Shown: piece after piece, positions 1-7,873 of the stretch
Layout: the number at the start of each line of letters is the position of its first letter
Position numbering within the stretch: position 1 is the first letter of the stretch
Notes under the pieces: generated by a model
Database searches by the model: none
What the model was told of the DNA's origin: nothing
Seen by the model: only the letters and a program-made list of their open reading frames with translations
Source: DAHUYF01 sp035553515
GTDB taxonomy: Bacteria; Pseudomonadota; Alphaproteobacteria; ATCC43930; CGMCC-115725
NCBI GenBank assembly: GCA_035553515.1
Contig: DATNDG010000088.1
Span: forward strand, 4,015-68,014
Length of the DNA: 64,000 nt
Direction: 5' to 3'
Program-made: the position numbers and the translations under genes

Positions 1-576
1 GGCATCCTCGCTCATGACCACCGTCGACCTCATGTGATAGGGGCCGACCAGCATGTCGTGCTCGGCATCGCAGATCGACTGGGCGATGAAGGCCGAGTTG
101 AGCCAGCCCTGGAAGGTGTACTTGTAATGCGCGTAGTCGTCATGGACGTGCTTCGGGATGTCGGTGCTGGCGGCGCCGGCGGTGACGAGCGGCATGTGGA
201 GGCGCGCCGACCACGGCTCGATGGCGAGCGCCACCTCGCTGATATAGGTGGCGACGACGGCCTTCACCTTGTCCTGGTTGACCGCGCGCTGGAAGGCGCG
301 CACCGCGTCCGCCGCGGAGGAATGATCGTCATAGGTGATGATCTCGATCTTGCTGCCGTTGACGCCGCCGGCGGCATTGATCTCGTCGGCCGCCATCTGC
401 GCCGCCTTGGTGAGCGAGGCGCCGGCGACCGAGGATTCCTCGCCGATGACGCCGATCTTGATCGGCTCTGCGGCGTAGGCGGAGCCGACGAGGCCGAGCG
501 CAGCCGCGGCCGTTCCGGCAAGCAGAAGCCGGCGCATGAGACGGGTAGAGAGCGGAGTGGCACAGGACATAGGCAT
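1..576 (-). CDS. Branched-chain-type ABC transporter substrate-binding protein (N-terminal part)
   Basis: The reading frame runs off the left edge of the window, leaving 192 codons. A twin-Arg-like and hydrophobic leader (MRRLLLAGTAAAALG, ending in YAAEPIKIGV) is a signal peptide exporting the protein to the periplasm. The mature start, KIGVIGEESSVAGAS followed by AADEINAAGGVNGSKIEI, is the typical N-terminal lobe of the Leu/Ile/Val-binding (Peripla_BP_6) family, which delivers amino acids, amides or aromatic acids to an ABC permease. The ligand cannot be told from this half. ATG at 576 sits 4 nt from GAGGAA; an in-frame ATG at 570 is an alternative. Permease genes would lie to the left, outside the window. 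Confidence 0.85.
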   Translation of the reverse strand, partial: MPMSCATPLSTRLMRRLLLAGTAAAALGLVGSAYAAEPIKIGVIGEESSVAGASLTKAAQMAADEINAAGGVNGSKIEIITYDDHSSAADAVRAFQRAVNQDKVKAVVATYISEVALAIEPWSARLHMPLVTAGAASTDIPKHVHDDYAHYKYTFQGWLNSAFIAQSICDAEHDMLVGPYHMRSTVVMSEDA

Positions 577-693
577 TTCTTCCTCACCGGTTCTTTGGCC
601 GCGGAAAGCGGCGCAGTTGGTCGGAGAACGACGGAAGCGCGCGGGTGACCGCACACCGTCGCTTGGCGCGTGCAAAAAGGGCAGCGCCATTGC

Positions 694-722
694 CATTTAG
701 CAAGTAACAAAATCTTTATCAA
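694..722 (-). promoter_or_regulatory. Sigma-70-like promoter for the solute-binding protein gene
   Basis: On the minus strand TTGATA (717-722) and TAAATG (694-699) are separated by exactly 17 nt, in the only AT-rich stretch of the 577-783 intergenic region. It lies about 118 nt upstream of the start codon at 576. This suggests the solute-binding gene is transcribed separately from the SDR gene to its right. Confidence 0.4.
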
Positions 723-783
723 CGCGGACGGGATGCGAGAGGAGGCTGCTCTCCCATGACGCGCAATTGCCGCCGAACCGCCC

Positions 784-1530
784 TCAATAGGCGAGGAATC
801 CGCCATCCACCGGGAGCGTGACCCCGGTGACGTAGCGCGCCATGTCCGAGGCGAGAAAGACCGCGACCGGCGCGATGTCCTCGGGCGTGCCGATGCGGCC
901 CACGGGGATGCGGCCCTCGAAGTTCTTCATGTAGTCGGGGTTCTCGCGCGCCTTGGCGTTGAGCGGCGTGGCGATGAGACCGGGGCCGATGGCGTTGACG
1001 CGGATGCCCTGCGGCGAGAGCTCGATGGCGAGCGCCTTGGTGAGGGCGCGCACGCCGCCCTTCGAGCTGGTGTAGGCGGCCGAGTTGGGCAGCGCGACGA
1101 AGGACTGGATCGAGCCGATATTGACCACCGCGCCGCGCGTCGATTTGAGCTGGCCGAGAAAGGCCGTGGTCATGAGATAGGGTCCGTCGAGATTAACGCG
1201 CAGCGTCGCCGCCCAGTCGGCGCGCGCAGCCGCATCCTCGACCTTGCCGCGGCGGATGACGCCGGCATTGTTGACCAGCACCGAGATGGCGCCCACCTCG
1301 CGCGCCACTGCAGCGGCGAGCGCGTCGCAGGCGCGGGGATCGCCGACATCGCAGGCGAAGCTCCGGGCTTCGCCGCCGATCGAGCGCGCGGTGCGCTCGG
1401 CCGCGTCGCCCTTGATGTCGACGGCGATGATGCGCGCGCCGGCCTCAGCCATGCCCCGGGCGATGCCCTCGCCGATGCCCGATCCGGCGCCGGTGACGAG
1501 CGCGACACGGCCCTTCAGCAATCCTTCCAT
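784..1530 (-). CDS. SDR family NAD(P)-dependent oxidoreductase
   Basis: A 248-aa classical short-chain dehydrogenase. The cofactor motif TGAGSGIG is at residues 13-20, NNAG at 87-90, the catalytic Ser near 140, and Tyr153/Lys157 in YTSSK. The acidic residue after the second strand (AVDIK, Asp38) favours NAD over NADP. The C-terminus GGFLAY is typical of sugar or hydroxyacid SDRs. ATG at 1530 follows GGAGGAGAC at good spacing. It oxidises or reduces a small alcohol or ketone in the cytoplasm; the substrate is not predictable. It is on the same strand as the solute-binding protein but 207 bp away, so a shared catabolic role is only an inference. Confidence 0.9.
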   Translation of the reverse strand: MEGLLKGRVALVTGAGSGIGEGIARGMAEAGARIIAVDIKGDAAERTARSIGGEARSFACDVGDPRACDALAAAVAREVGAISVLVNNAGVIRRGKVEDAAARADWAATLRVNLDGPYLMTTAFLGQLKSTRGAVVNIGSIQSFVALPNSAAYTSSKGGVRALTKALAIELSPQGIRVNAIGPGLIATPLNAKARENPDYMKNFEGRIPVGRIGTPEDIAPVAVFLASDMARYVTGVTLPVDGGFLAY

Positions 1531-1560
1531 ATGTCTCCTCCCTCGCCTTATCCACCAATC

Positions 1561-1639
1561 GCCCCCACCTCACCCTACCCTCTCCGCCCCCAGGGGCGGA
1601 GAGGGAGGGACCCGCGTCAGCGGGAGGGTAAGGTGGGGC
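1561..1639. repeat. Dispersed palindromic repeat with a perfect inner hairpin
   Basis: The inner hairpin has 11-bp arms, ctctccgcccc (1580-1590) and ggggcggagag (1593-1603), around a 2-nt centre. It is nested in longer imperfect arms (gcccccacctcaccctaccc and gggagggtaaggtggggc). This layout is the one seen in multi-copy intergenic palindromes of alphaproteobacteria. It lies between two minus-strand genes and may also act as a transcript end. Only one full copy is present in this window. Confidence 0.6.
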
Positions 1640-1672
1640 GTCGCTCCATCGGCGTCTTCGTGGGTGCTGATC

Positions 1673-2929
1673 CTACTCCTCGCGCAGCACCTTGAGCGTC
1701 AGGAACGGCGTCATGCCCAGCACCAGGCTCACCACGGCAAAGCCGATGACGAAATTGTAGCCGTTGCTCCAGTCATGCAGCAGGCCGCCGGACCAGGAGC
1801 CCACCGCCTGGCCCAGACCCGAGCCGATGCTGATGGCGCCGAAGATGGTGGCCGCCGCCCGACCGCGGAAGAGGCGCATCGCCGTGGTCGAGATGAGCGG
1901 CCCGCGCGAGCCCAGTGTGCTGCCGAAGCAGACGACGAAGCCGCCGAGCAGCCAGGGGCTCGGATTGAGGCGCAGCAGCCAGAGCATGATGACGCCGGAG
2001 AGCGTCACCACATAGCTCAGCAGCACCGAGAGGCGCCGGCCGATGACGCCGTCGAGCCAGCTCACTGCGATCATGCCGAAGGGCAGCAGCGCGCCGCTGA
2101 AGCCCCAGGCGGCTGCCGCCTGCATCGGCGCGAAGCCGGCATCGCGCAGATAGGCGACCACCTCGACGGCGATGTCGAACATGCCGACGCTGGTGAAGAA
2201 GAAGGTGCAGAAGAGACCCCAGAATCCGGAGTGGCGCATCGCCTGCAGCAAGCTTATGCCGGAGCCGAGATCGGCGGTGCGCGCCGCGCTCTCGCGCGCA
2301 AGCTCGGGATGGCCGGCGCGGAAGCGGCGCCAGGGCAGAAGCAGCAGCGGCAGCAGCAGCACGAGGAGGCCGCCGCCGATCCAGTGATAGGCGCCGCGCC
2401 AGCCGGAGCGTTCGATCAGGAACTGGGAGAGCGGCGTCAGCATCAGAATGCCGAAGCCATAGGCGGAAAAGACTACGCTAGCCGCGGTGACGAGGCGCTT
2501 GCCGTACCAGCGGCTCAGAAGCGCGATGTTCGGCACATTGCCGAGGCAGGTGGCGGCAATGCCGACGCCGAGGCCGGCGGCGAGCTGAAGCTGCCAGAGC
2601 GAGCGCGCGAAGGCGGCGAGCGAAAGGGCGAGGCCGAGCAGGCCCAGCCCCAGGCCATAGACGGTGCGCGGGCCCGAGCGGTCGAAGAGCCTGCCGACCA
2701 AGGGCCCCACCAGCCCGCTCGACAACGCATAGAAGGAATAGATCGAGACCACTTCGGCGCGATCCCAGCCGAAATGGTGCGACAGCGGCAGGACGAAGAC
2801 GGTGAAGCTGTCGGGAATGCCGCGCGCCAGAAGTCCCATGGAAAAGCAGAGAGCGAGCACGGCAAGCGCCGTGCGGCGCGGGCCGACCGGTGCGGCGGCG
2901 GCGAGGTCGAGTGCGAAACGATTGGCCAT
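1673..2929 (-). CDS. MFS transporter
   Basis: A 418-aa major facilitator with about 12 hydrophobic segments. The loop-2 signature appears as GRLFDRSGPR (around residue 75), and an APMQAAAAWGFSG segment opens the second half, as in monocarboxylate/oxalate-formate-type MFS_1 members. The start was set at 2929 because GGAGGG lies about 5 nt upstream. The longer open frame to 3067 only adds out-of-character Cys/Arg-rich sequence overlapping the rhomboid gene. It is the last gene of the VUT-rhomboid-MFS operon, 10 bp after the rhomboid stop. Substrate unknown; it acts in the inner membrane. Confidence 0.85.
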   Translation of the reverse strand: MANRFALDLAAAAPVGPRRTALAVLALCFSMGLLARGIPDSFTVFVLPLSHHFGWDRAEVVSIYSFYALSSGLVGPLVGRLFDRSGPRTVYGLGLGLLGLALSLAAFARSLWQLQLAAGLGVGIAATCLGNVPNIALLSRWYGKRLVTAASVVFSAYGFGILMLTPLSQFLIERSGWRGAYHWIGGGLLVLLLPLLLLPWRRFRAGHPELARESAARTADLGSGISLLQAMRHSGFWGLFCTFFFTSVGMFDIAVEVVAYLRDAGFAPMQAAAAWGFSGALLPFGMIAVSWLDGVIGRRLSVLLSYVVTLSGVIMLWLLRLNPSPWLLGGFVVCFGSTLGSRGPLISTTAMRLFRGRAAATIFGAISIGSGLGQAVGSWSGGLLHDWSNGYNFVIGFAVVSLVLGMTPFLTLKVLREE

Positions 2930-2939
2930 CGCAGCCCTC

Positions 2940-3683
2940 CTAGCCCCAAGGCCCGCGGCGCGGCCGATGCGCCGCGAAGGCGGCGCTGCGGCGCGGCTGC
3001 AGCATGGCAACGCCGCGCCGGCGGAAGAGCGGCACCAGCAGCATGCCGAGCACGAAGCCGCCGACATGCGCCCAGAAGGCGACGCCCGGCTCGCCGGGGC
3101 GCGCGGCCAACGCGTTCATGAGCTGCATCAGGAACCAGAGACCGAGGACAATCACCGCCGGCACGGCGATGAGCCGCACGAAGATGAAGATCCAGACGAA
3201 GACCATGACGTTGCCGCGCGGATGCAGCACCAGATATGCCCCGAGCGTGCCAGCGATGGCGCCGCTCGCGCCGATCATCGGCACCGCGGAGCCGGGATCG
3301 GCGATCCCTTGCGCCAGCCCGGCCAGGACGCCGGAGAGCAGATAGAAGACGAGATAGCGGAGCGCACCCATGGCACTTTCGACGCCGCGACCGAAGAGCC
3401 AGAGATAGAGCATGTTGCCGATGAGATGCAGCCAGCCGCCATGAAGGAACATGCTGGTGAAGAGCGTCGCCCAAGGCGGCAGCAGACGGAGCTCGGACGG
3501 CAGCGAGGCGGTCCCGAACAGCACCGAAGGCACCATGCCATAGGCATAGGCGGCGGCGTCGCCGGCGCGCGGCGACAGGCTCTGCTGCCAGAGGAAGACC
3601 ACGGTGCAGGCGGCGATGAGGCCATAGGTCACCACCGGCGTCGTGGTGCGCGGATTGTCGTCGTAGAGCGGCAGGATCAGCAT
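2940..3683 (-). CDS. Rhomboid family intramembrane serine protease
   Basis: A 247-aa polytopic membrane protein with the complete rhomboid active site. HLIGN at residues 86-90 gives the oxyanion His and Asn, GASGAI contains the nucleophile Ser140, and AHVGGF contains the catalytic His206. The family cleaves transmembrane segments of membrane proteins within the bilayer. The cytoplasmic C-terminal tail is short and Arg-rich. It starts 3 bp after the VUT gene stop and ends 10 bp before the MFS start, so the three genes are almost certainly cotranscribed. Its natural substrate is not known and the neighbours do not suggest one. Confidence 0.92.
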   Translation of the reverse strand: MLILPLYDDNPRTTTPVVTYGLIAACTVVFLWQQSLSPRAGDAAAYAYGMVPSVLFGTASLPSELRLLPPWATLFTSMFLHGGWLHLIGNMLYLWLFGRGVESAMGALRYLVFYLLSGVLAGLAQGIADPGSAVPMIGASGAIAGTLGAYLVLHPRGNVMVFVWIFIFVRLIAVPAVIVLGLWFLMQLMNALAARPGEPGVAFWAHVGGFVLGMLLVPLFRRRGVAMLQPRRSAAFAAHRPRRGPWG

Positions 3684-3686
3684 CGC

Positions 3687-4346
3687 TCAGCCGCGCCCCT
3701 CCGCCATCGCTCCCCGGCCCCAGCCGACCGCGACATAAATGAGCGGCGTCGCCAAGGTGGCGATCACCAGCTTCACCAGGTACTGGCCGAGAATGGCGGG
3801 GAGCAGCGGCGCGTTCCCGGCAAAGGCGATGGTGATGAAGACGATGGTGTCGATGAGCTGCCCGATGAGCGTGCTGCCCCAGCTCCTGAGCCACAGCCAC
3901 TCGCCGCCGAGCCGCGTGCGCTTCAGCAGGAAGAAGCCGGCGACGTCGAGATGCTGGCCGAGCAGATAGGCGGTCCAGCCGCCGAGCAGCAGGCGCGGCG
4001 AGGAGCCCAGCACCTGCGCGAATTCGCGCTGATGCTTCCAGAAGGAGGCCGCGGGCAGATGGAGGGCCAGCTCGAAGAAGGCGACCGAGAGCGCCATGCC
4101 GGCAAGCCCGAGATTGACGACGAGGCGCGCCTGCGCGCGGCCGAAGAGCTCGGCGATCGAGCCGAGCAAGACGAAGCTCAGCATGTAGCTGATGACCGTT
4201 GCGGAAGCCGCGAGCCCCGCGGGGAGCGCAATGAGCTTCGAGCCCGCGGCATTGCTGGAGATCACCAGGCTGGTGTGGATCGTCAGCAGCGCGACGAAAA
4301 CCCGCAGATTCCTGTCGGTGAGCGCCACCGGCGCGGCTTGGCTCAT
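3687..4346 (-). CDS. VUT family protein, probable queuosine precursor transporter (YhhQ-like)
   Basis: A 219-aa integral membrane protein of the VUT (DUF165) family. Landmarks are SNAAGSKLIAL near residue 31, SYMLSFVLLGSIAELFGRAQAR near 53, and GSTLIGQLIDTIVFITIAF in the second half. YhhQ members import preQ0/preQ1, the queuosine tRNA-modification precursors, across the inner membrane. No preQ1 riboswitch motif was recognised in its leader. It is the first gene of the operon with rhomboid and MFS, and a perfect FNR-type palindrome lies about 77 nt (centre) upstream of its ATG. The family assignment is firm; the ligand is inferred from the family. Confidence 0.88.
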   Translation of the reverse strand: MSQAAPVALTDRNLRVFVALLTIHTSLVISSNAAGSKLIALPAGLAASATVISYMLSFVLLGSIAELFGRAQARLVVNLGLAGMALSVAFFELALHLPAASFWKHQREFAQVLGSSPRLLLGGWTAYLLGQHLDVAGFFLLKRTRLGGEWLWLRSWGSTLIGQLIDTIVFITIAFAGNAPLLPAILGQYLVKLVIATLATPLIYVAVGWGRGAMAEGRG

Positions 4347-4691
4347 GCAGCTCCCCTGCCCCTGTCATGCCCTGCGCCGGGCGGCTTGTCGATGGGGACG
4401 AGGCGCGGGGCCGGGATTGATCTCGATCAATGAAGCGGCGGGGCGGGCGGCAGACGATGCGGCTGCACTTGCTGCGCGGCCGGGCCGGTCACTGTCGGTT
4501 CGCAGACGGCTCATCGGATAAGGGGTGCGTGCAGCAGGCTAGCCGCGTGGAACAGGCGCCGCCGCCGGCCTTTTCGAGCCGTCGAAGGACGCGCGAGCGC
4601 CTGTCCAACGCTTGCCGAAAACGTCGCCCAGGCTCCCGCGCGGAAGCGATGGGTGGTTCCAGTTTCAGAAACCTGCTCTAAGCTTGCGGCG
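4347..4691. other. 345-bp divergent intergenic region
   Basis: It separates the VUT operon (minus) from the 4692 gene (plus). Apart from the FNR-type palindrome at 4417-4430, only GC-rich sequence without a convincing ORF or terminator was seen. No clear -10/-35 pair was found for the plus-strand gene. Confidence 0.5.
4417..4430. promoter_or_regulatory. FNR/Anr/FixK-type binding box
   Basis: TTGATCTCGATCAA matches the TTGAT-N4-ATCAA consensus for FNR/FixK proteins at all ten fixed positions. Its centre is about 77 nt upstream of the VUT start. At the usual class II position (-41.5) it would give a leader of roughly 36 nt. A role for the plus-strand gene (start 4692) would need a much longer leader. 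Confidence 0.5.
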
Positions 4692-5108
4692 ATGGACCCG
4701 CAGAATCCGGTCACGCTGCTCATCCCGCTCTTCGGCATCGCGCTGATCCTGGCGGCGGTCTGGCTTACCGGCGGGGCAAGGCGGGTGCGGCTCGACCGCG
4801 CGCTGGCGCTGCGGCGGCTCGCCGAGGATCTGCCGGGCTTCGCCGCGGGCGAGATGGCGATCGACGCGGAAGGTGCTGCGGCGCTCATCGCCCCCGCCGC
4901 GGGAGGAGGTTGCGCCATCGTCTTCGTCGCCGGTGACCGGGTCGCGGTCCGGCACCTCGACCGGCGCGACATAAGCCGGGTCGTCCTCGAGCAGGACCGG
5001 CTTCTCATCGAGACCGGCGACTTCACGCATGGCCGCTTCGCGCTGCGGCTCCCCGGCGAGGCGGCGCGCTGGGCGGCGCTGCTCGAGCCGCAGGAGCGCG
5101 CGGCATGA
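4692..5108 (+). CDS. Small membrane-anchored protein of unknown function
   Basis: 138 aa with one N-terminal hydrophobic helix (about residues 8-27, LLIPLFGIALILAAVWLTGG), then a basic stretch and a soluble domain rich in short beta-like strands. I do not recognise a catalytic motif. The start at 4692 begins right before the hydrophobic helix; the open frame to 4653 lacks a ribosome site. Its stop overlaps the start of the hydroxylase gene (ATGA at 5105-5108), so the two are translationally coupled. A partner or accessory role for the downstream hydroxylase is inferred from this coupling only. Confidence 0.75.
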   Translation: MDPQNPVTLLIPLFGIALILAAVWLTGGARRVRLDRALALRRLAEDLPGFAAGEMAIDAEGAAALIAPAAGGGCAIVFVAGDRVAVRHLDRRDISRVVLEQDRLLIETGDFTHGRFALRLPGEAARWAALLEPQERAA

Positions 5109-6028
5109 CGCTCGAGCCGCGGCTCGCAGATCCGGTGCAGCTTGCAGTGCCCGCCTTCATCCTGCTGGTGCTGCTCGAGATCGCCGTGACGCGGGCGCAG
5201 CGACGCTCCGCCTATGAGCTGCGCGATACCGCCGCCTCGCTCGCCATGGGGCTCGGCAATCTCGTGGTCGGGCTCGCCGCCGGCACGGGCGCCTATGTCG
5301 CGCTGAACGCCGTCTGGCAGTTCCGGCTCTTCGACATCGGCTATCACTGGTGGAGCTTCCTCCTCATCCTCTTCGCCGAGGACCTCACCTATTACGCCTT
5401 CCACCGCCTCAGCCATCGCAGCCGCTTCTGGTGGGCGGCGCATATCAACCACCACTCCTCGCAGCATTACAATTTGTCGACGGCGCTCCGGCAGACCTGG
5501 ACCGGCGGGATCTTCGACTGGGTGCTGTGGCTGCCGCTGGCGCTGGTGGGATTTCCGCCGGCGATGATCGTCTTTCAGAAGGGGGTGAGCCTCGTCTATC
5601 AGTTCTGGATCCACACCGAGGCGATCGAAAAGCTGCCGCGCCCGATCGAGGCGGTGATGAACACGCCCTCGCATCACCGCGTCCACCACGCGACGAATCC
5701 GCGCTATCTCGATCGCAACTATGCCGGCATCTTCATCCTGTGGGACCGGCTTTTCGGCAGCTTCGTCGCGGAAGACCCCGCCGATCCCTGCCGCTATGGG
5801 CTGGTGCGCAATATCGGCACCTTCAACCCGCTGCGCATCGCGCTCCATGAATGGGTGGCGATCCTGCGCGACCTCCGGCAAGCCCGCTCGTGGCACGAGC
5901 GGTGCGTCTTCCTCTTCGCGCTGCCCGGCCGCTCCTTCGACGGATCGCGTCGCACCACGGACGAGATCCGCGCCGAATGGCTCAGAGCGGCCGCTCTGCC
6001 TGTGCATCCTTCGACAAGCTCAGGATGA
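5105..6028 (+). CDS. Sterol desaturase / fatty acid hydroxylase family protein
   Basis: 307 aa with several membrane helices and the di-iron His clusters of the superfamily: HRLSH near residue 100, HINHH near 113 and HRVHH near 194. These non-haem membrane enzymes use O2 to hydroxylate or desaturate lipids or carotenoids in the inner membrane. The ATGA overlap with the upstream membrane protein indicates coupled translation. The last seven residues (HPSTSSG) and the stop codon are encoded by a copy of a dispersed repeat (6005-6028), so the natural C-terminus may have been altered by repeat insertion. The substrate cannot be predicted. Confidence 0.9.
   Translation: MTLEPRLADPVQLAVPAFILLVLLEIAVTRAQRRSAYELRDTAASLAMGLGNLVVGLAAGTGAYVALNAVWQFRLFDIGYHWWSFLLILFAEDLTYYAFHRLSHRSRFWWAAHINHHSSQHYNLSTALRQTWTGGIFDWVLWLPLALVGFPPAMIVFQKGVSLVYQFWIHTEAIEKLPRPIEAVMNTPSHHRVHHATNPRYLDRNYAGIFILWDRLFGSFVAEDPADPCRYGLVRNIGTFNPLRIALHEWVAILRDLRQARSWHERCVFLFALPGRSFDGSRRTTDEIRAEWLRAAALPVHPSTSSG
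6005..6028. repeat. Dispersed repeat copy (catccttcgacaagctcagg)
   Basis: catccttcgacaagctcagg plus atga matches a short intergenic repeat familiar from many proteobacterial genomes. Here it provides the last codons of the hydroxylase gene. A diverged copy, catccttcgacgggctcgg, starts at 45503. Confidence 0.5.
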
Positions 6029-6155
6029 AGAGCATCGAAGGTCGCCCTTGGGATTTGCCGCGCATTTTAGGCTGATCCGCGGCGACTCCCGCGCCGCGGA
6101 AAGAATTGCGCAGGGATTTCCCGCCTAGCCTCGGCGGCACGGCCGAGGAGCGATC

Positions 6156-7772
6156 ATGGACGGAAGCGAGCGGATGAAGGCGGCGCCGGGTAATGCCAGC
6201 GCGGCAGCACAAGGCCAGATCGGCAGCGTCGTCGCCGTATCGGGATTCAAGCTTTCCTGCCGGCTCTTCGAGGGCCGCGCCGGTTATGGCGAGCTTCAGC
6301 TCGGCGCGCTGGTAAAGGTGCCGACGGCAACCTCGGCCGCGTTCGGCTTCGTCGCGAGCATCGGCTTCGTCGACGCCGCGGCGCCGGCGCCGATGGCGGT
6401 CGCCGAGATCGATCTCCTCGGCGAGACGCTGGCGCAGGCCGGCACCCTCCGCTTCGCGCGCGGCATCTCGGTCTATCCGGTGCTGGGCGCGCCGGTTTTT
6501 CCGGCTGACTCCGAGGACATCGGCCTCATCTATGCGCGGCCCGATACCTGGACGCTTGCCATCGGCTCGCTGCACCAAGACGCCGCGCGGCCCGCCTTCC
6601 TGCTGTCGCAGGAATTCCTGTCGAAGCATTCGGCGATCGTCGGCACCACCGGCTCGGGCAAATCCTGCGCGCTCACGCTAATGCTGCGCACACTGCTGAC
6701 CGCGCATCCCAACGGTCATGTCGTGCTGCTCGACCCGCATGGCGAATACGCCCCGGCCTTTCCCGACCTCGCCGAGCGCATCAACCCCGAGACGCTGCAG
6801 CTTCCCTACTGGCTCCTCAGCTTCGAGGAGGTGTGCGAGGTGCTGTGCTCGCGCGACCCGATCGCGCGCAGCCGCGAGGTGCCGATCATCAAGGAGGCGA
6901 TCCTGCTGGCGAAGCAGGATTTTCTTGGCAACGATCCCGAGCGGATCGCGCAGCTCACCGTCGATACGCCGATCCCCTACCGCATGAACAGCCTGGAAAA
7001 GCGCATCAGCGAGGCAATGGGGAAGCTCGACCGGCCGGACAGCTCGCTTCCCTATATCCGCCTGCTGGCGACCATCGAGGCGCTGCGCAAGGACCGGCGC
7101 TACGCCTTCATGTTCGAAGGGCTGACCGTGCGCGACAATATGAGCGAGATCCTGGCGCGCATTCTGCGCATCCCGGTCGCCGGCAAGCCGATCACCATCC
7201 TCGACATCTCCGCCGTGCCCTCGGAGATCGTCAATGTCGTGGTGTCACTGCTCTGCCGGCTCATCTTCGACTTCGCGCTCTGGAGCGACCGCGACGAGGC
7301 GATCCCGATCCTGCTGGTTTGCGACGAGGCGCATCGCTACATCCCGCGCGACGAGAGCACGGGCTTCGAGCCCACCATCCGCTCGATCGCGCGCATCGCC
7401 AAGGAGGGGCGCAAATACGGCGTCTCGCTCTGCCTCGTGACGCAGCGCCCGGCGGAGCTCAACGAGGCGATCCTGTCGCAATGCAGCACCATCTTCGCGC
7501 TGCGCATGAACAACGAGCGCGACCGCGGCTATGTCCGCGCCATGCTGCCCGACGACGCGGCGGGGCTGATGGCGGCGCTGCCCAGCTTGCGTCAGCGCGA
7601 GGCGATCGCGGTCGGCGAAGGCGTGGCGCATCCGATGCGCATCCGCTTCGCCGAGCTCGAGCCGCATTTCCGCCCGCGCGGCGAGGCGGCGAACTTCCCG
7701 CAGGCCTGGGAAGACGACCGCAAGAACCGCGAGTTCGTCGGCGAGATCATCGAGCGCTGGCGCCGGCATTAG
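6156..7772 (+). CDS. HerA-like ATP-binding protein (DUF87, FtsK/HerA superfamily)
   Basis: 538 aa. An N-terminal beta-barrel (HAS-barrel-like, about residues 18-100) precedes a RecA-type ATPase. Walker A GTTGSGKS is at 163-170, DPHGEY follows near 196, and Walker B LLVCDEAHR is near 385-393. A glutamine-containing TQRP sensor and an RMNNERD segment follow. HerA proteins form hexameric DNA-pumping motors, usually partnered with NurA nuclease in archaea or with effectors such as SIR2 in bacterial defence. No nuclease, SIR2 or other effector gene is adjacent, so this looks like the stand-alone housekeeping bacterial version. GAGGAG precedes ATG at 6156; the ATG at 6174 is a less likely start. 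Confidence 0.88.
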   Translation: MDGSERMKAAPGNASAAAQGQIGSVVAVSGFKLSCRLFEGRAGYGELQLGALVKVPTATSAAFGFVASIGFVDAAAPAPMAVAEIDLLGETLAQAGTLRFARGISVYPVLGAPVFPADSEDIGLIYARPDTWTLAIGSLHQDAARPAFLLSQEFLSKHSAIVGTTGSGKSCALTLMLRTLLTAHPNGHVVLLDPHGEYAPAFPDLAERINPETLQLPYWLLSFEEVCEVLCSRDPIARSREVPIIKEAILLAKQDFLGNDPERIAQLTVDTPIPYRMNSLEKRISEAMGKLDRPDSSLPYIRLLATIEALRKDRRYAFMFEGLTVRDNMSEILARILRIPVAGKPITILDISAVPSEIVNVVVSLLCRLIFDFALWSDRDEAIPILLVCDEAHRYIPRDESTGFEPTIRSIARIAKEGRKYGVSLCLVTQRPAELNEAILSQCSTIFALRMNNERDRGYVRAMLPDDAAGLMAALPSLRQREAIAVGEGVAHPMRIRFAELEPHFRPRGEAANFPQAWEDDRKNREFVGEIIERWRRH

Positions 7773-7786
7773 TTCTCAGCTCTAAA

Positions 7787-7840
7787 CGCAGAGGACGCTG
7801 AGGGATGCGCGGAGGACGCGGAGAGTTTGCGTCCTCTGCG
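7787..7840. terminator. Long hairpin between convergent genes
   Basis: The arms cgcagaggacgc (7787-7798) and gcgtcctctgcg (7829-7840) are perfect complements. They sit between the stops of the HerA-like gene (plus) and the MFS gene (minus). There is no T-tract, so it may be a bidirectional terminator or a dispersed repeat with internal aggacgc repeats. Confidence 0.45.
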
Positions 7841-7873
7841 CGGCCTCGGCGCCCTCGGCGTCAAGTCGTCGCT

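Noticed and set aside
2802..4433. 543-codon plus-strand ORF over the rhomboid/VUT genes
   Set aside because: Composition is low-complexity Glu/Arg/Gln-rich, a mirror of the hydrophobic minus-strand genes; no ribosome site.
6156..7772. HerA-based anti-phage defence system
   Set aside because: No NurA, SIR2, DUF4297 or other effector gene adjoins it, and the surroundings are housekeeping and transport genes.
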